DNA of 5,199 nt from Candidatus Bathycorpusculum sp. (GTDB taxonomy: Archaea > Thermoproteota > Bathyarchaeia > Bathyarchaeales > Bathycorpusculaceae): the NCBI GenBank assembly GCA_009779045.1, contig WREZ01000104.1, positions 1 through 5,199 on the forward strand. Direction: 5' to 3'. Below, one piece after another: positions 1 to 5,199 of this stretch (positions within the stretch are counted from its first letter, which is position 1; every line of letters starts with the position of its first letter). Under the pieces are notes generated by a model. It was not told the DNA's origin. It saw only the letters and a program-made list of their open reading frames with translations, and ran no database searches. Position numbers and translations under genes: made by a program.

Positions 1-900
1 TATATCACACTGTATAACACGAAAATCAACATTTCCCAACTGATACTCCCGCGTCACCCACTCTAAATTTTCCTCTGAGGCTTTAACACACCAAGAATTA
101 ATATCCGTACCCACCACATTAGCCCTAACTAACAAAGCCTCCTGCAACACCGTCCCCACACCACAAAACGCGTCTAACAACACTTTACCCTCAACACAGC
201 TTGAAAGATTTATCATAATTTTCGCCAAACGAGGCGGCATACCAAAAATCTTACGCTGCCTAGGCTTATACACATCACGCTTCTGAAACTCAAACGGATT
301 ATGAACAGCCACAGTAGTCGCAAACCAACAAACATCCTTACCAACACAAACCAAAACCTCCGACCCGCTCTCCACAAGACCCTTCTTTAAAACCTCAACA
401 TGACTAAGACACCCCTGCGACTTATCCGCAAACCCCATAAAACGCGCCTTCCTCCCACACCCCGCTAACTCAGCTTTAATCATGCTCCCAAACAACCGCT
501 GAATTTCCCCTGACCTAGACTTAAACTCCACCGCCCCAAGATAAACACTAACCCCAAAAAACAATTTACCGCCCTCCTCCTGCTGTTTATCCACCATTTG
601 AGCAATAAGACCACTGCGCCCTAAAACCTCAACAATTTGCCCCTCAACCAATTTGTCATGCTTAACAAACGCCTCCCGCACCTGATTACTAGATAACAAC
701 CCCATAACCCTACCAATTTTAATAATGCCCCCCAAATCCTCGATAATATTTGAATCCAAAACTTGCAAAGTCTGAACAACAAAAAACTCTTTAGACACAT
801 ATTGAACCTCAAATCTTACCTGCCTCGCCTGCAAATAAGACACAAGCTCCGCTAAACTAAGATCACGATTCTTCCCCGCAATAAACAACCAAGTAAACAT
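1..900 (-). CDS. TRM11-like tRNA (guanine-N2) methyltransferase, 3' end beyond window
   Basis: This frame is open without a stop from ATG at 900 to the left edge, giving 300 residues and lacking the C-terminus. The family places one or two methyl groups on N2 of a tRNA guanosine, G10 in archaeal Trm11/Trm-G10, using S-adenosylmethionine in the cytoplasm. The N-terminal part (about 1-165) fits an N-terminal ferredoxin-like plus THUMP tRNA-binding module, though weakly by eye. The family block is clear at 201-232: NPF, then RD at 208-209, KPR at 212-214, then GMPPRLAKIMINL (220-232). The Rossmann SAM-binding motif I is LLDAFCGVGT (241-250) and the acidic motif is GTDIN (264-268). The catalytic (D/N)PPY motif should lie just beyond the window, so activity cannot be judged here. 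The start is the first ATG before the typical N-terminus and has no Shine-Dalgarno site. The gene is transcribed divergently from rpl10e. Related families (Trm14/TrmN, other THUMP methylases) remain possible, so the target nucleotide is inferred. Confidence 0.85.
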   Translation of the reverse strand, partial: MFTWLFIAGKNRDLSLAELVSYLQARQVRFEVQYVSKEFFVVQTLQVLDSNIIEDLGGIIKIGRVMGLLSSNQVREAFVKHDKLVEGQIVEVLGRSGLIAQMVDKQQEEGGKLFFGVSVYLGAVEFKSRSGEIQRLFGSMIKAELAGCGRKARFMGFADKSQGCLSHVEVLKKGLVESGSEVLVCVGKDVCWFATTVAVHNPFEFQKRDVYKPRQRKIFGMPPRLAKIMINLSSCVEGKVLLDAFCGVGTVLQEALLVRANVVGTDINSWCVKASEENLEWVTREYQLGNVDFRVIQCDI

Positions 901-923
901 TAAAAACAACAACAACCAATAAA

Positions 924-933
924 CTATTTAAAC
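924..933 (-). promoter_or_regulatory. TATA-like box of the methyltransferase gene (probably leaderless)
   Basis: On the minus strand this reads GTTTAAATAG, close to the archaeal TATA consensus. Its centre is about 28 bases upstream of the ATG at 900. Archaeal transcription usually starts 25-27 bases downstream of the box centre, so the transcript would begin at or within a base or two of the ATG. The bases just before the ATG are T/G-rich (GGTTGTTGTTGTTTTTA) with no Shine-Dalgarno match, which agrees with a leaderless mRNA. This is inferred from spacing only. Confidence 0.5.
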
Positions 934-971
934 ACATAATTGTTTAACTAAAAATAACGATGCTAGCAATT

Positions 972-996
972 ATCAATTGTTTGGACAATAATTGAT
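972..996. repeat. Imperfect inverted repeat, possible operator
   Basis: The arms ATCAATTGTT (972-981) and AATAATTGAT (987-996) flank the 5-base spacer TGGAC. Nine of the ten arm pairs are complementary; the exception, 979/989, is a G/T pair. The dyad lies between the two divergent TATA-like boxes, about 40 bases upstream of the methyltransferase box and 24 bases upstream of the rpl10e box, a usual place for a regulator to bind. A related half-site, AATTGTTT, occurs again at 938-945. The DNA is AT-rich, so chance similarity is a real alternative and no regulator can be named. Confidence 0.35.
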
Positions 997-1011
997 TACC
1001 GATTTTCTTAG

Positions 1012-1028
1012 GCAAATCATTAAATATG
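1012..1028 (+). promoter_or_regulatory. Probable BRE/TATA promoter of rpl10e-ppsA
   Basis: TTAAATATG at 1020-1028 is a good archaeal TATA-like box, preceded by A-rich GCAAATCA that could serve as the TFB recognition element. Starting about 26 bases downstream of the box centre puts the transcript start near 1050, leaving a leader of roughly 36 bases that contains the ribosome binding site. No other promoter is needed for ppsA, which overlaps rpl10e. Confidence 0.5.
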
Positions 1029-1073
1029 TGGCAGTTTTCTTTTTCACAAATCTAATATACTAAAGCTTTAGTA

Positions 1074-1080
1074 GAAGTGA
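1074..1080 (+). promoter_or_regulatory. Ribosome binding site of rpl10e
   Basis: GAAGTGA differs by one base from GAGGTGA, the complement of the archaeal 16S rRNA 3' end, and ends 6 bases before the ATG at 1087. It supports that start and a leadered mRNA, unlike the divergent gene. Confidence 0.55.
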
Positions 1081-1086
1081 CGCTAG

Positions 1087-1632
1087 ATGCATGCAAGAAA
1101 TTTCCGACACGTGAAAAATCGTGCTTATACTCGAAAAGATTATGCCCGCGGATTTCCACCCCCAAAAATTGTGAAATTCACAATGGGTGATACAAAAGGC
1201 AATTTTGATTATGAGCTTCAACTCTTATCAACCAAACGAGTTCAAATACGCCACTGTGCACTCGAAGCGGCACGTGTGGCTGCAAACAGAATTTTAATGG
1301 AAAAACTAGTTAGCGAATATTTACTAGTTGTTCATTTGTACCCACACATTATTTTGCGCGAAAACAAAATGATTTTCGGCGCTCACGCTGACCGTCTACA
1401 GCAGGGTATGCGACGCTCCTTTGGAACAGCAGTTGGTACAGCTGCAAAAGTTGAGGTAGATCAACCTATAATTACTGTAAAGGTTAAGGCTGCAGCAGCA
1501 GATACAGCAAAGGAAGCTCTTAAACGTGGTAGTGCAAAGCTTCCGATTCACTGTAAAATGGTCGTGGTCCCTAAACCTTCAGTAGTAGTTGATGCGTCCA
1601 CTTCGACGGAGCCGGAGACTGAGACCGCTTGA
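1087..1632 (+). CDS. rpl10e: Large-subunit ribosomal protein L10e (uL16 family)
   Basis: This is the archaeal/eukaryotic form of uL16, a 50S protein beside the peptidyl-transferase centre and the tRNA acceptor arms. The 181-residue product is recognisable throughout. The N-terminal block is YTRKDYARGFPPPKIVKF (14-31) followed by TMGD. The core is LRENKMIFGAHADRLQQGMR (90-109), continuing into SFGT. The C-terminal block is AKEALKRGSAKLPIHCKMVV (141-160). The first 13 residues look less typical than the rest. Residues 163-181 form a low-complexity tail rich in Val, Ser, Thr and Glu with no obvious role. The start is fixed because TAG at 1084-1086 directly precedes the ATG in frame. A Shine-Dalgarno site lies at 1074-1080. 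The TGA stop lies inside the first bases of ppsA, so the two genes are very likely co-transcribed. Identification is secure. Confidence 0.96.
   Translation: MHARNFRHVKNRAYTRKDYARGFPPPKIVKFTMGDTKGNFDYELQLLSTKRVQIRHCALEAARVAANRILMEKLVSEYLLVVHLYPHIILRENKMIFGAHADRLQQGMRRSFGTAVGTAAKVEVDQPIITVKVKAAAADTAKEALKRGSAKLPIHCKMVVVPKPSVVVDASTSTEPETETA
1614..1617 (+). promoter_or_regulatory. Possible ribosome binding site of ppsA, inside rpl10e
   Basis: GGAG ends 11 bases before the TTG at 1629, a little further than ideal. It lies within the last codons of rpl10e, so it may act together with termination-reinitiation at the TTGA overlap. It is weak on its own but matters because the start is not ATG. Confidence 0.35.
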
Positions 1633-4073
1633 GCCAAACCGTCAAACCAATTGACGCAGGCAAAGCTCTAATTTTATGGTTCGACGAAGTAAGGAACACC
1701 GATGTTCCTATAGTTGGCGGCAAAAACGCTAGCCTTGGTGAAATGATTCACGCTGGGTTACGTGTTCCCAACGGGTTTGCCGTAACCGCGCTCTCTTATG
1801 AACGCTTTATTGAAGAAACAAAAATTTCTAAAAAAATTTACGAAATAATCAAAGAATCTATTATAAACCCTGCAAATCCTAAACAATACGAACTGGCCTC
1901 AGAACGTATTCGCGAATTAATTGAAACAACCCCAATGCCAAAAGACATTGAGGAATCTATTCGAGAGGCTTATAAACAGTTAAATAAACGTTTAAACCTC
2001 AAGGACATGTTTGTCGCTGTTCGTTCAAGCGCTACAGCAGAAGACCTGCCTGATGCTTCATTTGCAGGACAACAAGAGACCTATCTCAATGTAAAAAGTC
2101 CTGATGACTTGATCAAAAAAGTTGTGAAATGCTGGTCAAGCCTATTTACTGCAAGAGCCATTTTTTACCGCGCTGAGAAAAATTTTGAACATGATAAAGT
2201 TTTCATAAGTGTTGGCATTCAAAAAATGGTAAACTCTCGTGCTGCGGGCGTAATGTTTACAATAAATCCTGTAACAGGGGATCGAAATGAAATTGTTATT
2301 GAAGGCACATTTGGTCTTGGTGAGTCTGTAGTTTCGGGTGCTGTTAATCCTGATAATTTTGTTGTTGACAAGTCAGAAATGACAATTAAGGCGCGTCGAA
2401 TTGCAAAAAAAACTGTAAAGTATGTTCGTGATCCCAAGTCAGGCGAGACTGTTCATTTAGATATTTCTTCTGAACAGCAAAACGAGGTTTGTATAAGCGA
2501 AGAAGAGCTAATGGCACTTGCAAAGCTTGCCTGTAAAATCGAGAAACATTATGGTAAACCAATGGATATTGAATGGGCCATTGATCAAGATTTATCTTAT
2601 CCGGATAACATCTTTTTGGTTCAGGCACGTCCAGAAACAGTGTGGTCAAAAACTATGGAAACCCCAGTTGATACCAACGAAAAAATCGAATCTTTAAATA
2701 TCGTTGTTAAAGGTATTAGTGCTGGTAAACGCGGTTACGGTTTTGGTGTAGCAAAAGTTGCCAAAACAACTGATGAAGCATCAGCAATTATGCAAAAAGG
2801 CGATATTTTAGTTACTGACATGACAAACCCCGACTTTGTTCCATACATGAAACTCGCATCTGCTATTGTAACAGACAAAGGCGGTATTACCTCCCATGCT
2901 GCAATTGTAAGCCGAGAATTAAACATACCATGTGTTGTTGGAACAGAGACAGGATCTCAAATTATGCAATCTGGCAAAGAATACACTGTTGACTCCCGAA
3001 ACGGCATAATATATGAGGGCATATTAAAAGAGGCAAAAACCTCAGTTGCAGGTAGTAATGCAATGTTACATATTACCGGTAACACAATTGATGCTCCTGC
3101 ACCCGTAACTGCTACAAAAATTTACATGAATTTAGCCATACCTGAAATGATAGAGAAATACATGGACTTACCATTCCAAGGCATTGGTTTAATGCGCGCA
3201 GAATTTCTTTTTGCAAATTACGTTAAAGAACACCCTATGTCTCTGGTTGAAAAAGGACAATCACAAAAACTCGTCAACAAATTCGCCGAAGGCATAGCAA
3301 CAGTCGCACGCGCTATTCAACCACGTATAGTAGTTGTACGCTTTAGTGACTTTAAAACTAACGAATACCGCGACCTCGAAGGTGGCAGTAAATACGAAAT
3401 TGTTGAAGAAAACCCAATGCTAGGCTGGAGAGGCTGTAGCCGATACATTAGCAAATGGTATGAACAAGCCTTCCGTCTTGAATGTCAAGCTATAAAGAAA
3501 TGCCGCAACGAATGGGGACTTAAAAACGTCTATGTAATGCTACCTATGGTTAGAACACTATGGGAAGCAAAACAAGTTATTGAAATCATGAAAGAAGAAG
3601 GTCTTGAACGTTCTCGCGACTTCAAAATCTGGTTCATGGCAGAAACACCTAGTATTTCTATTATGGCTGACGAATTTAGCAAATTAGTTGACGGCTTTAG
3701 CATTGGTAGCAATGACATGACACAGGGTGTATTGATGATCGACCGCGACTCTGAACGTCTAGGCCAAATGGGTTACTTTGATGAACGCGACCCCGCAGTA
3801 AAACGCATTATCGCACATCTAATTACCGTCGCACACGAAAACGGATGCACAGTAAGTATATGCGGCGAAGGCCCCTCAAACCTCCCAGACTTCTGCGAAT
3901 TCCTCGTACGCGCTGGCATTGATAGTATATCAGTAAACAATGATGCAGTAGCCGCAACAAGAAGACATGTAGCTGCTATAGAACAAAAAATCATTCTCGA
4001 ACGTCTAGCCGAAGCAGCCGCCATTACAGCAGGTAAACCCCTAAAAAAACCCATTCCCGACTGGGAATGGTAA
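1629..4073 (+). CDS. ppsA: Phosphoenolpyruvate synthase (pyruvate, water dikinase)
   Basis: This cytoplasmic enzyme converts pyruvate, ATP and water to phosphoenolpyruvate, AMP and phosphate, the entry to gluconeogenesis; some archaeal forms can also run in reverse. The product has 814 residues, near the family's usual 750-820, with all three domains. The N-terminal ATP-grasp region has GGKNASLGEM (30-39) and VRSSATAEDLPDASFAGQQE (131-150). The swivelling phosphohistidine domain has DKGGITSHAAIVSRELNIPC (416-435), with catalytic His423. The C-terminal PEP/pyruvate barrel has GIGLMRAEF (518-526), MLGWRGCSRY (597-606), AETPS (671-675), GSNDMTQG (693-700) and SICGEGPS (743-750), with catalytic Cys745. 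Translation must start at TTG 1629: TGA at 1620-1622 blocks the frame upstream, and there is no ATG, GTG or TTG before the conserved FDEVRNTDVPIVGGKNASLG core. TTGA is shared with the rpl10e stop. Pyruvate phosphate dikinase is less likely given length and motif style. There is no intein or frameshift. Confidence 0.96.
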   Translation: MSQTVKPIDAGKALILWFDEVRNTDVPIVGGKNASLGEMIHAGLRVPNGFAVTALSYERFIEETKISKKIYEIIKESIINPANPKQYELASERIRELIETTPMPKDIEESIREAYKQLNKRLNLKDMFVAVRSSATAEDLPDASFAGQQETYLNVKSPDDLIKKVVKCWSSLFTARAIFYRAEKNFEHDKVFISVGIQKMVNSRAAGVMFTINPVTGDRNEIVIEGTFGLGESVVSGAVNPDNFVVDKSEMTIKARRIAKKTVKYVRDPKSGETVHLDISSEQQNEVCISEEELMALAKLACKIEKHYGKPMDIEWAIDQDLSYPDNIFLVQARPETVWSKTMETPVDTNEKIESLNIVVKGISAGKRGYGFGVAKVAKTTDEASAIMQKGDILVTDMTNPDFVPYMKLASAIVTDKGGITSHAAIVSRELNIPCVVGTETGSQIMQSGKEYTVDSRNGIIYEGILKEAKTSVAGSNAMLHITGNTIDAPAPVTATKIYMNLAIPEMIEKYMDLPFQGIGLMRAEFLFANYVKEHPMSLVEKGQSQKLVNKFAEGIATVARAIQPRIVVVRFSDFKTNEYRDLEGGSKYEIVEENPMLGWRGCSRYISKWYEQAFRLECQAIKKCRNEWGLKNVYVMLPMVRTLWEAKQVIEIMKEEGLERSRDFKIWFMAETPSISIMADEFSKLVDGFSIGSNDMTQGVLMIDRDSERLGQMGYFDERDPAVKRIIAHLITVAHENGCTVSICGEGPSNLPDFCEFLVRAGIDSISVNNDAVAATRRHVAAIEQKIILERLAEAAAITAGKPLKKPIPDWEW

Positions 4074-4090
4074 AAAACCTGCTACACAAA

Positions 4091-4105
4091 ACTTTTTAAT
4101 TTTTA
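4091..4105 (+). terminator. Oligo-T tract after ppsA, possible archaeal terminator
   Basis: Two runs of five T (4093-4097 and 4100-4104) separated by AA lie about 20 bases after the ppsA stop. Archaeal RNA polymerase can terminate at T-tracts without a hairpin, and I see no strong stem here. The same TTTTTAAT stretch could instead serve as the TATA box of dph2, so termination and initiation signals may be superimposed. Confidence 0.35.
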
Positions 4106-4122
4106 GCTACTACTTAATAATA
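4092..4122 (+). promoter_or_regulatory. TATA-like sequences upstream of dph2
   Basis: Two candidates exist. TTTTTAAT around 4093-4100 would place the start near 4123 and leave a leader of about 17 bases. TTAATAATA at 4114-4122 is centred only 22 bases before the ATG, slightly too close even for a leaderless transcript. No clear Shine-Dalgarno site precedes 4140 (the sequence is AGTGGCTTGAGACT), so initiation is weakly leadered or leaderless. The 66-base gap could also simply be read through from ppsA. Confidence 0.3.
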
Positions 4123-4139
4123 CTTAGTGGCTTGAGACT

Positions 4140-5141
4140 ATGAAAGGTTTTGATTTTGAAGAAGAAAGAATCAAACAAACAATACAACAATTTGATGCTA
4201 AACGAGTTTTAATTCAACTACCCCAAGGCTTAAAACCTGACGCTACCCGAATAGCTAAATTGATAGAAAAAACAGGTGCACTCGCCATAATTTCAGCAGA
4301 CCCATGTTATGGCGCCTGCGACATCGCCACTAATGAGGCACAAAGCCTAGACGCTGACTTGGTTATCCATTTTGGGCATTCAAAATTCGTAAAACATGAA
4401 ACCATACCAACTATTTACATCGAAGCAAGAGCCTTAGCAAATGTTAACGAAACCATCGAAAAAACGCTCCCCCTCCTAACTGACTACTCAAAAATTGGTT
4501 TAGCAACTTCGATACAACACATACAATTTCTCAACGAAACACGCGAATTTTTAGTACGTTCAGGAAAAACTGTGATAATTGGCGAAGCTGGACGAGTAGG
4601 ATACGCCGGACAAGTTATTGGATGCGATTATAGCAATGTAAAATCCATTGTCAATGAAGTAGAGGCTTACCTATTTATCGGTGGAGGCCTATTTCACGCA
4701 TTAGGCATTGCCCTAAGCACTTCTAAACCCACATTTGTCGTTGACCCATACGATAATAGAGCCTTCTCCCTAAACGAACCCGCACAAAAACTCTTAAAAC
4801 AACATTGGGCCTGCATTGAACAAGCAAAAACAGCAAAAAACGTTGGAATAATCATCGGCCTAAAACCCGGACAAAAACGAATAGAAGAAGCATTAAAAAT
4901 AAAAGAAATAATCGAAAAACACAACAAAAACGCCTATCTCCTAACAATCCGCGAAGTTACCCCCGAAATACTACTCGAATTTCCAACAATTGACATATAC
5001 GTAAATACAGCCTGCCCACGAATCTCCCTTGACGCACCAGAAAAATTCACAAAACCCCTCTTAACAGTTAACGAATTTATGGTCGCATCTGGCGAAGCTA
5101 CATGGGAACACATGCTCAAAAAAGGCTTATTCGAAAACTAG
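4140..5141 (+). CDS. dph2: Diphthamide biosynthesis enzyme Dph2 (3-amino-3-carboxypropyl transferase)
   Basis: Archaeal Dph2 is a homodimeric, non-canonical radical-SAM [4Fe-4S] enzyme. It moves the 3-amino-3-carboxypropyl group from S-adenosylmethionine to a conserved histidine of elongation factor 2, the first step to diphthamide. The product has 333 residues, close to the 342 or so of the Pyrococcus enzyme. Three cluster cysteines, one per structural repeat, are present: Cys60 in DPCYGACD (54-61), Cys162 in GQVIGCDYS (157-165) and Cys292 in NTACPRIS (289-296). They match in spacing and context Cys59, Cys163 and Cys287 of P. horikoshii Dph2. Other family markers are VLIQLPQGLKPDA (23-35) and FIGGGLFHALG (179-189). 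Cys56 is an extra cysteine in the first motif and is not expected to be a ligand. The ATG at 4140 gives a normal N-terminus. The 3' end overlaps the next gene by 40 bases, suggesting co-transcription. Confidence 0.95.
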   Translation: MKGFDFEEERIKQTIQQFDAKRVLIQLPQGLKPDATRIAKLIEKTGALAIISADPCYGACDIATNEAQSLDADLVIHFGHSKFVKHETIPTIYIEARALANVNETIEKTLPLLTDYSKIGLATSIQHIQFLNETREFLVRSGKTVIIGEAGRVGYAGQVIGCDYSNVKSIVNEVEAYLFIGGGLFHALGIALSTSKPTFVVDPYDNRAFSLNEPAQKLLKQHWACIEQAKTAKNVGIIIGLKPGQKRIEEALKIKEIIEKHNKNAYLLTIREVTPEILLEFPTIDIYVNTACPRISLDAPEKFTKPLLTVNEFMVASGEATWEHMLKKGLFEN

Positions 5142-5199
5142 ACCTCGAACGATTTCTCTCCACAATACCCGTTAACCTCACACCTAAAGCTAATCTTGA
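5102..5199 (+). CDS. N-terminus of a probable METTL5-like RNA methyltransferase, cut by window end
   Basis: From ATG 5102 a frame different from dph2 stays open to the edge, giving 32 codons plus two bases. The peptide starts MGTHAQKRLIRKLDLERFLS and continues to TPKANL plus an acidic residue. The pattern K-L-x-L-E-x-x-L, then about eight residues, then P-K-x-x-L-E is what precedes the LEQY signature at the start of METTL5 and its archaeal homologues, which methylate N6 of an rRNA adenosine. The domain holding SAM and catalytic motifs is not in the window, so the function is inferred from the N-terminus alone. The start is forced: TAA at 5069-5071 is in frame upstream and no ATG, GTG or TTG lies between. 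No Shine-Dalgarno site is evident. The start lies 40 bases inside dph2, so translation probably depends on dph2 translation. Confidence 0.5.
   Translation, partial: MGTHAQKRLIRKLDLERFLSTIPVNLTPKANL

Noticed and set aside
621..812. A 63-residue minus-strand frame with its own ATG and stop
   Set aside because: It lies in another frame within the continuous methyltransferase gene, which explains the sequence with recognisable family motifs.
1..900. A broken or missing gene on the left, because the region carries no complete frame
   Set aside because: The minus frame from 900 is open to the edge with no stop. It is truncated only by the window and is not a pseudogene on the evidence here.
961..968. 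TGCTAGCA perfect 8-base palindrome in the intergenic region
   Set aside because: It is too short to be significant alone, has no second copy seen in the region, and does not align with either TATA-like box.
1052..1060. CTAATATAC as the rpl10e TATA box
   Set aside because: It would start the transcript at about 1083, after the GAAGTGA ribosome binding site, so the box at 1020-1028 fits better. It is kept only as an alternative.
2219..2926. Several antisense frames of 60-90 residues opposite ppsA
   Set aside because: They are complements of conserved PEP synthase codons, have no recognisable domain, and overlap each other.
3530..4054. Antisense frames opposite the 3' part of ppsA
   Set aside because: They are shadows of the conserved C-terminal domain coding sequence, with no promoter-like sequence or ribosome binding site that I could see.
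1629..4073. Intein or frameshift in ppsA
   Set aside because: Inteins occur in some archaeal PEP synthases, but all motifs here run in order at normal spacing in one 814-codon frame.
4694..5119. Antisense frames opposite dph2
   Set aside because: They are explained by the intact dph2 reading frame with all its cysteine motifs.

Overview
The window is archaeal. It encodes an archaeal/eukaryotic-type ribosomal protein (L10e, the uL16 family), a Dph2 of the diphthamide pathway, and a TRM11-type tRNA methyltransferase. Its intergenic gaps carry TATA-like boxes, an oligo-T tract and weak or absent Shine-Dalgarno sites. AT-rich DNA with this gene set would suit a Bathyarchaeia/TACK-type lineage, but that placement is an impression from protein style and was not tested.

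Layout. Positions 1-900 (minus strand) hold the first 300 codons of a THUMP/TRM11-like tRNA guanosine N2-methyltransferase, cut by the left edge before its catalytic NPPY-type motif. Positions 901-1086 are a divergent promoter region with a TATA-like box facing each way and a 25-bp imperfect inverted repeat between them. Positions 1087-1632 encode ribosomal protein L10e. Its stop codon overlaps the TTG start of a full-length phosphoenolpyruvate synthase (1629-4073). A 66-bp gap with T-tracts and TATA-like sequence precedes dph2 (4140-5141). The right edge holds the first 32 codons of another gene (from 5102), overlapping the end of dph2 by 40 bp; its N-terminus resembles METTL5-family RNA methyltransferases.

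Function. Four of the five genes concern translation: tRNA modification, a large-subunit protein next to the peptidyl-transferase centre, diphthamide on elongation factor 2, and possibly rRNA methylation. The exception is PEP synthase, a gluconeogenic enzyme that appears translationally coupled to L10e. All genes look intact apart from edge truncation. I see no mobile element, CRISPR array, RNA gene or defence system, and no convincing undescribed system. The most useful observations are the forced TTG start and TTGA overlap, the hidden 3'-edge gene, the intergenic dyad, and a reversal of strand composition inside ppsA.
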